Assembly: GCF_048320135.1 (NCBI RefSeq)
Contig: NZ_CP182947.1
Coordinates: 4,030,001 to 4,094,000 of the forward strand
Source of the DNA: Ideonella_A sakaiensis_A
GTDB lineage: Bacteria > Pseudomonadota > Gammaproteobacteria > Burkholderiales > Burkholderiaceae_C
DNA length: 64,000 nucleotides
Direction of reading: 5' to 3'
Position numbers and translations under genes: made by a program. Positions within the stretch are counted from its first letter, which is position 1. Every line of letters begins with the position of its first letter. The notes beneath the pieces are model-generated. The model was not told where the DNA came from. It saw only the letters and a program-made list of their open reading frames with translations, and made no database searches. This document shows positions 17,340 to 26,266 of this stretch, one piece after another.

Positions 17340-19646
17340 ATGATCGACCTGAGTCTTCGCATCGACGCGTACAGTGACGATGAACGCATGGTGCGCGATG
17401 CCGCCAGCAGCTATTGCTCGCGCGACCCCGAACTGAGGCGCGTGCGTGCGTTGCGCGGCATGACGCCGAGCCACGATCAGCAGGCCTGGAAGGAACTCTC
17501 GGCCATGGGCTGGCTCGGTGCGCGCCTGCCCGAGAATCTCGGTGGGATGGCACTGACGAACGCCCAGTGGGCCCTGCTGCTGGAGCAGTTCGGCCGTTCA
17601 CTCGCGCCCGAGCCGTTGACGGCAACGGCCGTTCTGGCCGCCGGCGTCCTGCTCGGCGGCGACAACGCCGCGCTGAAGGACCGCTGGCTGCCGCGGCTGG
17701 CAGCGGGCGAATGGCTGCCAGCAGTGGCTTGGCAGGAGCGGGCGGGCCCGCAGTCGGACGGGCGCGCCGGCGCGTCCGCCACCCGTGCGACGGATCGCGC
17801 TGGAGGGTGGACCCTCAATGGTGGCAAATGCGTGGTCGCGGCAGGCGAAAGCGCAGATGCCTTCATTGTTTCGGCGCAAAGCGCTGGCGGCCTTGGCCTG
17901 TACCTGGTGCAGCGCGATGCGCCGGGCCTGACAGTCAAGACGCGCACCCGTGTCGACGGGGGCACCTGGAGCGAACTCGTGTTGAAGGATGTCGCGGTCG
18001 GCTTCGACGATCTGGTGGCAAGCCCTGCCGTCGCTACCGACACGCTGGAGCGCGTGCTCGACGAAGGCCGTTTCGCGTTGAGCGCCGAGTTGCTCGGCCT
18101 GATGGCGCGCGCGCTCGAGCTGTCGGTCGACTACATCCGGACACGCGAACAGTTCGGCAAGAAAATCGGCAGCTTCCAGGCCCTGCAGCACCGCGCAGTT
18201 GATCTGTTCGTGCTGGTCGAACTTTCGCGCGCGGTCTTGCGCCAGACCGCGCAGTGCCTTGACGAACCTGGCATCGACGCCGCCGCTCGCGCACTGGCTG
18301 TGAGCCAGGCCAAGGCGCGATGCGCGGACGCCGCGTTGAAGGTCGCCAAAGGCTGCATCCAGCTCCACGGAGGCATCGGCTACACGGACGAGTGCAACAT
18401 CGGTCTGTTTCTCAAACGTGCGATGGTGCTCTCAGCCTGGCTTGGCGACGCGGCCATGCACCGTCGCCGCTACGGTGAACTGGCGGGCGGGGTCAGCGAT
18501 GATGCCGGTGCGCAGACGACGGACCCGTTGTGCCGCGAGGTGCGCTCCTTTCTGAGCGTGAACTTTCCGGCCGAGTGGCGCTTTCCGCCGCACCGCCTGA
18601 GCCTGAAGGACACCGAGCCATGGCAGCGCAAGCTGGCTGAAAAGGGCTGGGCTGCACCGGGCTGGCCGGTCGAATACGGTGGCATGGGTTTGCCTCCGTT
18701 CGAGCAGTTGAAGATGGCCGAAGAATTCGACCGTCATGGCGTGATGGTCATGACCAACATGGGCGTGGTGATGCTCGGAGAACTGCTGATCCGCTACGGC
18801 ACGCCGGAGCAGAAGCGCGAGTACCTGCCGCGCATCCTGGCCGGTGATCAGCGATGGTGTCAGGGCTACTCGGAGCCCGGAGCCGGATCCGATCTTGCGG
18901 GGGTCCAGACCAGGGCCGTGCTTGACGGCGACACGTTCGTCGTCAACGGGCAAAAGATCTGGACCTCGTTCGCGCACGAGGCGCACATGATATTCATGCT
19001 CGTTCGCACCGATCCGCAAGCCAAGAAGCAGGATGGCATCAGTTTCCTGTTGGCGGACATGCAGAGTCCGGGCATCACGGTGCGCCGTATCAAGAACCTG
19101 ACCGGCAGTTCGGAATTCTGCGAAGTCTTCTTCGACAATGTGCGCGTGCCGAAGGCCAATCTCGTCGGTGATCTCAACAAGGGCTGGACGATGGCCAAAT
19201 CGCTGCTTGGCAACGAACGCATCATGATCGGCCACCCGCGGCTGGCCAAGGTGCCGCTGCAGTCGTTGCACGCCTTGCTGAAGACGCGTGAACTGTTTGC
19301 CGACCCGGTGCTGCGCTCGCGTTTCGACGAATTGCGGCTCGACGTCGAGGATCTGGCGGCGTCTTATGTTCGCATGGCCGACGTGCTGCGTCGCGGCGCC
19401 GAACTGGGCCCCGAGGTGTCCATGCTGAAGATCTGGATCAGCGAGACAATGCAACGCGTGACCGACATGCTGCTCGAGGTCGGCGCAGACGACGCGACGC
19501 TGGACGAGCTGACGACATTGGCCGATGGCACCCAAGTCCACATCGCCAACCAGTATTTTGCGTCGCGTCCGGCCACGATCTACGGCGGATCAAGCGAAAT
19601 CCAGCGCAACGTGCTGGCCAAGGCGGTGTTGGAACTGCCGTCCTGA
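17340..19646 (+). CDS. Two-domain (fused) acyl-CoA dehydrogenase
   Basis: A 768-residue protein, twice the usual length, with two complete ACAD modules in tandem. The first, about residues 1-385, includes YIRTREQFGKKIGSFQALQH and IQLHGGIGYTDECN. The second, about 395-768, includes GYSEPGAGSDLAGVQTRA and YGGSSEIQRNVLAKAV. The conserved FAD-contacting SSEIQRN segment is clear only in the second half, suggesting one catalytic and one structural half as in fused or heteromeric ACADs such as actinobacterial FadE34. It is translated directly after the PaaG-like gene. Substrates of such fused enzymes are often bulky ring-linked acyl-CoAs. Confidence 0.9.
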   Translation: MIDLSLRIDAYSDDERMVRDAASSYCSRDPELRRVRALRGMTPSHDQQAWKELSAMGWLGARLPENLGGMALTNAQWALLLEQFGRSLAPEPLTATAVLAAGVLLGGDNAALKDRWLPRLAAGEWLPAVAWQERAGPQSDGRAGASATRATDRAGGWTLNGGKCVVAAGESADAFIVSAQSAGGLGLYLVQRDAPGLTVKTRTRVDGGTWSELVLKDVAVGFDDLVASPAVATDTLERVLDEGRFALSAELLGLMARALELSVDYIRTREQFGKKIGSFQALQHRAVDLFVLVELSRAVLRQTAQCLDEPGIDAAARALAVSQAKARCADAALKVAKGCIQLHGGIGYTDECNIGLFLKRAMVLSAWLGDAAMHRRRYGELAGGVSDDAGAQTTDPLCREVRSFLSVNFPAEWRFPPHRLSLKDTEPWQRKLAEKGWAAPGWPVEYGGMGLPPFEQLKMAEEFDRHGVMVMTNMGVVMLGELLIRYGTPEQKREYLPRILAGDQRWCQGYSEPGAGSDLAGVQTRAVLDGDTFVVNGQKIWTSFAHEAHMIFMLVRTDPQAKKQDGISFLLADMQSPGITVRRIKNLTGSSEFCEVFFDNVRVPKANLVGDLNKGWTMAKSLLGNERIMIGHPRLAKVPLQSLHALLKTRELFADPVLRSRFDELRLDVEDLAASYVRMADVLRRGAELGPEVSMLKIWISETMQRVTDMLLEVGADDATLDELTTLADGTQVHIANQYFASRPATIYGGSSEIQRNVLAKAVLELPS

Positions 19647-19664
19647 TCCTCCGCGAACCGAAGG

Positions 19665-19684
19665 CCGCGCCGTCGTCAGCGCGG
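19665..19684. terminator. Possible hairpin between convergent genes
   Basis: CCGCGC (19665-19670) and GCGCGG (19679-19684) can form a 6-bp stem with an 8-base loop, followed by only three T residues. It lies in the 29-base gap between convergent genes and runs into the 3' end of the MFS gene. The absence of a T-tract makes a true intrinsic terminator doubtful. Confidence 0.3.
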
Positions 19685-21244
19685 TTTCGAATCTCGCATC
19701 AGCAAGGCCGGTATCAGGCTGATGATGAAGGTCGCGCCGAGGATCACGAAGCCGTCGCGGTAGGCGAGCATGTGTCCCTGGGCGTAGACGACGCGGCCAA
19801 GATAGTTCAGCGCACCGGCTTGCTGAACGGCCTCGGGAACGCCCATCCGCGCCAGCAAATCGCGCACACCGCGCAACAACTCGATGGTGCTCGAATTGGC
19901 TGGGTTCTGTGCGGCGGCAAGCGCCTGCGTGTAGAAGCTGGTGCGCGATTCAAGGGTCATGGCAAGCAGATTCACACCCACCGCGCCACCGAACTGGCGC
20001 ACGAAGTTGATCGCACCCGAGCCTTGCGCCAGCAGGTGCACGGGCAAGGCCTGGAGGGCCCCTGCATTGAGGCCGGGCATGATGAACGAGAGCCCGATCC
20101 GGCCAAGGATGATCCACCATGCCATGTCGAAGAAGGAGGTGTCCGCATCCGCGAAACGCATCAGGTAAAAGGAGTATGCGAATACGCACAGTCCGAAAAC
20201 CACAGGCACGCGCACCGGCAAGCCGTCTGTCAATCGGCCGGCCAGCGGGAACATGATCGCGAGAATGAGACCGCCCGGCATCAGCACCAAGCCTGCCCGC
20301 GTGGCGGTATAACCCTGGATTGAGAGCACGAACAGCGGAATGATGTAAGTCGAGCCGAAGATGCCCGCGCCGAAAATGAACGCCAGTACAGAGGCACTTG
20401 CAAAGGTCGGGTTGACGAACAGCCGGACATCGATCAACGGTGCAGCACTGTGCAGTTCCCAGAGCAGGAAGCCGACAAAGGCCGCCAGTACCAGCGCGAA
20501 GGCCAGCATGACCGGGCCGGACAACCAGCCCTGGCTCGGCCCGTTGGTCAGGCCGTAGAGCAGCGCGAACAGGAATATCGACAGCATGCACATGCCTGGC
20601 CAATCGAATGGACGCAATGGTTCACGCGAGGAGCGACCGCGCAAAAAAATTCGCGACAGAAACAGCCCGAGCAGGCCGAATGGTACCGGCAGGAAAAAGA
20701 CTTCGCGCCAGCTGAAGTGGTCGACCATGATGCCGCCCAACGTCGGCCCCAGCGCCGGTGCCACCACCACACCGACACCGTAGATGCCCATCGCGGTGCC
20801 GCGCCGGTTCGGTGGAAATGCCTCGAAGATCGCGAGCATCGCGAGCGGCTGCAGGATGCCCGCCGAGGCACCCTGCAGCACACGGGCCAGGATCAGCACG
20901 CCTTCGTTTGGTGCCAGCCCGCCCATGATCGAAGCGAGCAGGAACACCAGCAACGCCGCCGTGAAGCTGTTGCGCTGGCCGAACGAATCGACCATCCAGG
21001 AGTTGGCCAGCATCGTGGCCGTCATTGCGCCCAGAAAACCGGTGACCAGCAACTGCACATGATCCTGGCCCATGCCGAAGGCACCCATGATGTTGGGCAG
21101 CGCGACGTTGATGATGGTCGAGGTGAGGATGGTCGCGATCGTGCCCAACATCACCGTCACGGTGATGTACCACCGGTAGCCCGCTCCGAACCGTTCGCCA
21201 AAGGCCTCGATGCTTTCGGCGTGCGCCGGCAGCGCGGTGATCAT
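19676..21244 (-). CDS. DHA2-family MFS drug efflux permease (EmrB-like)
   Basis: A 522-residue membrane protein with the 14-helix layout of DHA2/EmrB transporters. LANSWMVDSFGQRNS, RVLQGASAGILQPLAM (motif C region GIYGVGVVVAPALGPTLGG) and the long alternating hydrophobic stretches are clear. It overlaps the HlyD-type adaptor gene by four bases and forms a MarR-HlyD-MFS operon. It should export toxic, probably lipophilic, compounds across both membranes with the adaptor and an outer-membrane channel encoded elsewhere. Confidence 0.92.
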   Translation of the reverse strand: MITALPAHAESIEAFGERFGAGYRWYITVTVMLGTIATILTSTIINVALPNIMGAFGMGQDHVQLLVTGFLGAMTATMLANSWMVDSFGQRNSFTAALLVFLLASIMGGLAPNEGVLILARVLQGASAGILQPLAMLAIFEAFPPNRRGTAMGIYGVGVVVAPALGPTLGGIMVDHFSWREVFFLPVPFGLLGLFLSRIFLRGRSSREPLRPFDWPGMCMLSIFLFALLYGLTNGPSQGWLSGPVMLAFALVLAAFVGFLLWELHSAAPLIDVRLFVNPTFASASVLAFIFGAGIFGSTYIIPLFVLSIQGYTATRAGLVLMPGGLILAIMFPLAGRLTDGLPVRVPVVFGLCVFAYSFYLMRFADADTSFFDMAWWIILGRIGLSFIMPGLNAGALQALPVHLLAQGSGAINFVRQFGGAVGVNLLAMTLESRTSFYTQALAAAQNPANSSTIELLRGVRDLLARMGVPEAVQQAGALNYLGRVVYAQGHMLAYRDGFVILGATFIISLIPALLMRDSKPR

Positions 21245-22374
21245 TTGCGGACTGTCACCTGGACCATCATCCCCGGCTTCAGAAGCGGGTCCGATCGACT
21301 CAGAGCGATCCGGACCTGCAGCCGCTGCGTGACCTTCGTGAAATTGCCACTCGGATTGGGGTTCGGCAGCAGTGCGAACTCGCTTGTCGCGGCGCCGCCG
21401 ATGCGATCGACCGTGCCTGCGAAGCCAAGGTCCGGATAGGCGTCTGCAGTGATCGAGACGGCCTGACCCGGTCGGAAGTGGCGGATGTCGGTTTCCTTGA
21501 CGTTGGCCTCGATGCGCAGGCGCTGTGGGTCGTGCAGCATCAGCAGCCGTTGTCCCGGCGTCACGTACTCACCGATGCGAACGAAGACCTGATCGATGTC
21601 GCCGTCGAATGGCATCGTGATGACTCGATCGGCCAGATCGAGCTGCGCCCGCTCGATTTGTGCAAGCAATTGATGCCGTTCCGGCTCGAGCGAAGCTGCC
21701 TGGCGCTGCAGCACCAGCAGTTCCTTGCGTGCCGCCTGCGCAACCCCCACTTGTGCCACCGCTGTCTGGACCTCGAACCCGGCTCTGGCGGCCTGCTGAC
21801 GGGCCGCTTCGGCGGCCATGCGCGCGCGCTCCCAGTCCTGCAGCGAGATGGCCCTGGAATTCTTCAGCGGCGTCAGGCGGTCGAGATCGCTGGTCGCGAA
21901 ATCGAGTTCGGCGAGGGTTGCCAGCACAGCCGAGCGCGTGCTGGCGAGTCGGGCCGCTTGCGCCCTTTCCTGGGCCCCGGTCCGGCTGTCGACCATTGCG
22001 ATCCGTGCATCGATCTCGGCGCGGCGTGTCGAGATGCCTTTGACGCGGGCATCCAGTTCCTTCATCATCAATTCCGACTCGCGATCGTCGATCTTGACCA
22101 GTACCGCGGACCGCTGCGTCGAATCGCCTGCGACCACGTTGACCGCCGTGATTCGTCCGGCGACCCGGCTGCTGACCGCGATGATGTCAGCCGCAATGCG
22201 CGCGTCATCGACAACGATGTGGGTCAAATGCCGATTCATCCAGATTCCGGCGGCGATGACGATTGCCAGACCTGTCGCAACAAGAGCGAGTTGGCGCCAG
22301 CGGGCCGGAAGTGACTTCGCACCCACGGGCGATGGCGAACTCGAAGCGGCGATTGGACTCGCGTTCTGTGTCAT
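21241..22374 (-). CDS. HlyD/EmrA-type membrane fusion protein
   Basis: A 377-residue periplasmic adaptor: cytoplasmic N-terminus, one transmembrane helix at about residues 28-45, then the lipoyl-like half VSSRVAGRITAVNVVAGD, a long coiled coil rich in Arg/Ala/Gln, and the beta-barrel half ITMPFDGDIDQVFVRIGEYVTPGQRLL. The ATG giving MTQNASPIAAS is chosen; the only longer start is a TTG. It couples the DHA2 permease, which overlaps it, to an outer-membrane factor. Regulation is probably by the MarR gene 38 bases upstream. Confidence 0.9.
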   Translation of the reverse strand: MTQNASPIAASSSPSPVGAKSLPARWRQLALVATGLAIVIAAGIWMNRHLTHIVVDDARIAADIIAVSSRVAGRITAVNVVAGDSTQRSAVLVKIDDRESELMMKELDARVKGISTRRAEIDARIAMVDSRTGAQERAQAARLASTRSAVLATLAELDFATSDLDRLTPLKNSRAISLQDWERARMAAEAARQQAARAGFEVQTAVAQVGVAQAARKELLVLQRQAASLEPERHQLLAQIERAQLDLADRVITMPFDGDIDQVFVRIGEYVTPGQRLLMLHDPQRLRIEANVKETDIRHFRPGQAVSITADAYPDLGFAGTVDRIGGAATSEFALLPNPNPSGNFTKVTQRLQVRIALSRSDPLLKPGMMVQVTVRK

Positions 22375-22412
22375 GGGTGGATGGGGCTGCTCGCCGTCAC
22401 GTCGGTGGCTTG

Positions 22413-22907
22413 TCAAGTTTTTGTACGGGGGATTTCAGCGCGCTGATCCGCGACCTTGCGATCGGCTTGAATGTTCGCCCCGATCCGCTCGAACACGCGC
22501 AGACAGACCGCAATTTCTGCATTCGAGACGCCGGCCAGCAAGTCGGTTCGGACTTGGTCGGCGACCGACTGGATGCGCTTGAGAACCGGTGCTGCGGCTG
22601 CTGTGACGTGTATCGATTTGGCGCGCCGGTCGTCGAGTGAGTCGCGTCGCTCGACCAGACCGTCTGACTCCAGACGGTCCAGAGTGCGGACCAGTGTCGG
22701 TCCCTGGACGCCAACGCCTTCGGCAAGCGCTGTTTGTGGCAGACCGTTACCGCCGCCGCGGGCCAGGTGATACAGCGTCAGCCAGCGCGCCTGTGTCAGC
22801 CCGAAAGGCACCAGGCGTGCGTCAAGCTCGGCTCGCCACCCTCGGCCGGCGCGGCCGAGCGCCGCGCCAAACTGCTCGCGCGCCGTGTTCACAGCAAATG
22901 CTTTCAT
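22413..22907 (-). CDS. MarR-family transcriptional regulator
   Basis: A 164-residue winged-helix repressor. The DNA-binding region is LTQARWLTLYHLARGGGNGLPQTALAEGVGVQGPTLVRTLDRLESDGLVERR, here described only by its span (about residues 36-86), and the wing is DSLDDRRAKSIHVT. It heads the efflux operon, and its start codon sits inside a near-perfect palindrome, implying autorepression. Lipophilic or phenolic compounds that relieve MarR repression would switch on efflux. Confidence 0.93.
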   Translation of the reverse strand: MKAFAVNTAREQFGAALGRAGRGWRAELDARLVPFGLTQARWLTLYHLARGGGNGLPQTALAEGVGVQGPTLVRTLDRLESDGLVERRDSLDDRRAKSIHVTAAAAPVLKRIQSVADQVRTDLLAGVSNAEIAVCLRVFERIGANIQADRKVADQRAEIPRTKT

Positions 22908-22932
22908 AGCTACCTATTATATAGGAAGCTAT
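22906..22932. promoter_or_regulatory. MarR operator, 27-bp near-palindrome
   Basis: Two 12-base arms, ATAGCTACCTAT (22906-22917) and ATAGGAAGCTAT (22921-22932), are inverted repeats with one mismatch around the spacer TAT. The left arm overlaps the marR initiation codon (22905-22907). The AT-rich sequence contrasts with the GC-rich surroundings. Size, symmetry and position are those of a MarR autoregulatory site that would also control the emrAB-like genes. Confidence 0.8.
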
Positions 22933-23095
22933 TGAAAAAGGGCTGGGTCCTCTATCTGCGAATGGCCCCGGATTCGATCAACCTTGCGCCGGTGCCCGGA
23001 GTGAAACTGCATGGCTGCAATGCTCGGGGGCAGCACGTCGCTCCGGCGTGCATCAGTGCACGCCTGTCGATCCGGGGCCGCGCCTGTCCCGCGGT

Positions 23096-23974
23096 TTACC
23101 GCGTTGGCTCTTCGTAGAGGGCCCCCGATGGCTCGCCGAGAATCGTCGTGCGGTGCATGTGGCGGTGTGTGCCGGGCAGTCGATCGCGCAGTGCCTTGTG
23201 CATTGCGCAGCGGTTGTCCCACATGATCAGATCGTGCCGGCGCCAGTGGTGGCGGTAGGTAAACTCCGGGCGCACCGCCTGCTGAAACAGCGGCTGCAGA
23301 ATCGCTTGACTCTCGGCATGCGTCATGCCTGCGATGTGGGTGGTGACACCTTCGCTGACATACAGTGTCTTGCGGCCGGTTTCGGGATGCACCCGCACCA
23401 TCGGCTGCACTACCGGCGGGTTGACCGCGATATGCGCCTTTGCGAATTCGGGGTTGCGTCCCTTCTCGGTGTCATGAATTGCCCATGCGTAGGTATGCAC
23501 TGCTTGCAGCGGCTCGATCAGGCGTTTGAACCCGTCGGACAAGCTGTCGTAGGCCAAGTACATGTTGGCGAACTGCGTGTCGCCGCCAACTTCCGGGATT
23601 TCCAGGCAATAAAGCAGCGAACCCATTGCGGGGCGCAATGTGTACGACATGTCGGAGTGCCAGTTGACACCAGTCTCACGGGTATTCGAGGGACTGCCGT
23701 CTGCATTCGGCCGGGTCGTAACGATGAAGATTTCTGCGTGTTCGGGATGGCGATACTTGTAGAGCGCGGAATGATCATCCAATTGGCCAAAGCGTGCACT
23801 GAAAGCGATATGCTGTTCTGGTGTGATCTGCTGGTCGCGGATCAGGACGATGCCGTTGTCGACCCAGGCCCTGCGAATCTGGGCGATCGTTTCATCGCTC
23901 ATCGGCTGCGTCAGGTCGGCGCCCAGGATTTCGGCGCCAATCCCGTAAGAGAGGCGTTTGACGGTAATGTTCAT
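23096..23974 (-). CDS. TauD/TfdA-family Fe(II)/2-oxoglutarate dioxygenase
   Basis: A 292-residue dioxygenase. Iron ligands are the HxD pair H106 and D108 (NWHSDMSY) and H259 (MWDNRCAMH); R275 in HMHRTTI should bind 2-oxoglutarate. The family hydroxylates or cleaves C-S, C-O or C-H bonds next to an acid group. The ATG giving MNITVKRLSYG follows a good AGGAG and discards 46 codons of open frame. It is the last gene of an operon with CoA-transferases, a class II aldolase and a Bug binding protein. A paralogue is at 36.0 kb and a decayed one at 43.2 kb. Confidence 0.9.
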   Translation of the reverse strand: MNITVKRLSYGIGAEILGADLTQPMSDETIAQIRRAWVDNGIVLIRDQQITPEQHIAFSARFGQLDDHSALYKYRHPEHAEIFIVTTRPNADGSPSNTRETGVNWHSDMSYTLRPAMGSLLYCLEIPEVGGDTQFANMYLAYDSLSDGFKRLIEPLQAVHTYAWAIHDTEKGRNPEFAKAHIAVNPPVVQPMVRVHPETGRKTLYVSEGVTTHIAGMTHAESQAILQPLFQQAVRPEFTYRHHWRRHDLIMWDNRCAMHKALRDRLPGTHRHMHRTTILGEPSGALYEEPTR

Positions 23975-24002
23975 GAATGTGTGCTCCTGCGTTGAAAGCG
24001 GA

Positions 24003-24980
24003 TTACTCGACCCGCGCGCCGGAGTCGCGAACAATCTTGGCCCACTTCGCCGTCTCGGTGCGAAGATGTGCTGAGAACTGCTCCGGAGTACTCGACAAAG
24101 GCTCCATGCCAATGCTTGCGAAGCGCTCTCTCAGATCGGCCTGCGCCATCACTTTGGCGGTTGCGCTGCTGAGTTTCGCAATGATCTCGGGCGGCGTGCC
24201 GGTCGGCGCCATCAGGCCGTACCAGACGTACAGGTCGAATCCAGGGAAACCCGACTCGGCAACTGTCGGCACCTGGGGCTCGAGCGCTGAGCGGCTCGCC
24301 GTGCTGACAGCGAGGTATTTCAGCTTTCCAGCCTGGACATGGGGACCTGTCGTGGCCCACGCGTCGAAGATGGCGTGGATGCTGCCACCAAGCATGTCAG
24401 TGACGCCTGCGGCGGTCCCTTTGTAAGGCACGTGCGTGAGCCCGGCCCCGGTCTGGCTTTTCAACACCTCCATCGCCAGATGCGTCGTTCCTCCGATGCC
24501 CGAAGACGCGTAGTTCAATTGAGCGGGCCGCGACTTGGCCAGTTCGATCAAATCCTTCAGCGAACGCACCGGGAGCGCAGCAGGCACCGTCAGGAATAGC
24601 GACATCTGGCCGACCAGGCCGATCGGCATGAAGTCCTTCAATGGATCGAAAGGCAGCTTCATGTACAGAGCCGGATTGACAGCCAGCGGACCTGCAGCGC
24701 CGAACAACAGCGTGTAACCATCGGCCGGCGCCCTCGTGGCGGCGGCGGTAGCAATGTTGCCGCCTGCACCTGGGCGATTGTCAACAATCACTTGCACTGC
24801 CAATTCGTGTGTCAGCTTTTCTGCAATGGCACGCGCCATCAGGTCAGTGCCACCGCCTGCGGAATACGGCACGATGAGTCGTATCGGCTGGTTCGGGTAG
24901 GGTTGCGCTGCGGCGCCAGGCGACAGAACCGCGAGTGTGATTGCCGACAGGATTGTGGATAGGCATTTGATGATGTTCAT
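24003..24980 (-). CDS. Bug-family (TctC-like) periplasmic binding protein
   Basis: A 325-residue Bug protein with signal peptide (MNIIKCLSTILSAITLAVLS, cleavage after AAA near residue 25) and hallmark QPIRLIVPYSAGGGTDLMAR and VIVDNRPGAGGN. The ATG giving MNIIKCL is where the signal peptide begins; the longer open frame is ignored. Located between a CoA-transferase and the TauD gene, it probably binds the compound fed into this operon. Confidence 0.92.
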   Translation of the reverse strand: MNIIKCLSTILSAITLAVLSPGAAAQPYPNQPIRLIVPYSAGGGTDLMARAIAEKLTHELAVQVIVDNRPGAGGNIATAAATRAPADGYTLLFGAAGPLAVNPALYMKLPFDPLKDFMPIGLVGQMSLFLTVPAALPVRSLKDLIELAKSRPAQLNYASSGIGGTTHLAMEVLKSQTGAGLTHVPYKGTAAGVTDMLGGSIHAIFDAWATTGPHVQAGKLKYLAVSTASRSALEPQVPTVAESGFPGFDLYVWYGLMAPTGTPPEIIAKLSSATAKVMAQADLRERFASIGMEPLSSTPEQFSAHLRTETAKWAKIVRDSGARVE

Positions 24981-25011
24981 GCTAGCTCCGGTGGTGAAAG
25001 AGATTGAATAA

Positions 25012-26238
25012 TTAGATGATCTGGTTCGATGCCAGCGCGTCGAGTTCGGCATCGGCCATCCCAAGCAGGCCCTGCAGAACTTCGCGGGTATGCTGGCCAA
25101 GCGTGGGCGGCGCGGCATGCACTGCCTCGGCCTCGGAAAAACGCATCGGGCTGACGATCATCGGCATGCTGCCAGCCAGCGGATGCGGCACATCGATGCG
25201 CAAGTGGCGATGTTGCACCTGCGGGTCGGCCAGCACCTGTGCCAGGTCGTTGATCGGCCCGCAACCAACGCCAGCCTCCTCCATCGCGTCGGCCCAGTAG
25301 GCGCCGTCGTGGGCGGCAAGCAGGGCCTCGAGCGCTCCAATCAGCTGTTCCCGGTTGGCCAGCCGTTGCGCGTTGGTGCAAAAGCGCGGGTCGGTGGCCA
25401 GGCCGGGGTCGCCGAGGACATCGCAGAACTTGCGGAACTGCCCCTCGTTGCCAACCGATACCATCACCCGGCCGGCCCGGCAGCTCAGTACCTCATAGGG
25501 CGCCAAGGTCGGGTTTTCGTTGCCCCAGCGCTGCGGTATCTGGCCGGTAATCAGGTGGTTCAGATGCAGGTGCGACATCATCGACGTTTCGACATCGAGC
25601 AGCGCAGCATCGATGAACTGACCTTCGCCGGAAACACGGTCCCGGTAGTGCAGCGCGGCCAGGATGGCGGCGACTGCGTGCATTCCGGTAGCGATGTCGA
25701 CGATCGGCAGGCCAACCCTCATCGGCCCTGCTCCGGGGCGCCCGTCGCGTTCACCATTGATGCTCATCATGCCGCCCATTGCCTGGAATATCGGGTCGTA
25801 GCCGGCCCGCCGGCGGTAAGGGCCGGTCTGACCGAAACCGGTGATCGAGCAATAGACCAGCCGCGGGTTGAGCTGGCGCAAAGCCTCGTAACCCAGGCCG
25901 TAGCGAGTCAGCGTACCGAACTTGTAGTTCTCCACCAGCACGTCAGCCTGCTCGACCAGACGGCGCAGCAACTGCTGCCCTTCGGTCTTGGCGATGTCCA
26001 GCGTGACCGACTTCTTGTTTCGGTTGAATGCGAGGTAGGTCGCCGACTCGCTGGTGGGGCTGCCGTCGCTGGTCTTCAGCGCCGGGCCACCCATCGTGCG
26101 CGTGTCGTCTCCGCTGCCAGGGCGCTCGATCTTGATGATCTCTGCGCCGTAGTCGCCCAATGTCTGGCAGGCGAGCGGTCCAGCCAGGATGCGGGTGAGG
26201 TCGATGACGCGCAGCCCGGAAAGCAGTGTTTTTGACAT
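25012..26238 (-). CDS. CaiB/BaiF family III CoA-transferase
   Basis: A 408-residue family III CoA-transferase: ILAGPLACQTLGDYGAEIIKIE at the N-terminus, NRNKKSVTLDI, GFGQTGPYRRRAGYD, and catalytic-position D181 in LPIVDIATGMH. Start ATG giving MSKTLLSGLR. It resembles the transferase at 27.1-28.4 kb, including the shared INDLAQV/INDYKQV and HLRIDVPH/QLRIDQAH segments, so the two probably arose by duplication and flank the class II aldolase gene. A chain of two CoA-transfer steps or a hetero-oligomer are both possible. Confidence 0.9.
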   Translation of the reverse strand: MSKTLLSGLRVIDLTRILAGPLACQTLGDYGAEIIKIERPGSGDDTRTMGGPALKTSDGSPTSESATYLAFNRNKKSVTLDIAKTEGQQLLRRLVEQADVLVENYKFGTLTRYGLGYEALRQLNPRLVYCSITGFGQTGPYRRRAGYDPIFQAMGGMMSINGERDGRPGAGPMRVGLPIVDIATGMHAVAAILAALHYRDRVSGEGQFIDAALLDVETSMMSHLHLNHLITGQIPQRWGNENPTLAPYEVLSCRAGRVMVSVGNEGQFRKFCDVLGDPGLATDPRFCTNAQRLANREQLIGALEALLAAHDGAYWADAMEEAGVGCGPINDLAQVLADPQVQHRHLRIDVPHPLAGSMPMIVSPMRFSEAEAVHAAPPTLGQHTREVLQGLLGMADAELDALASNQII

Positions 26239-26266
26239 CGGCAGGTCTCTCTCGTGATGCCGCGTC

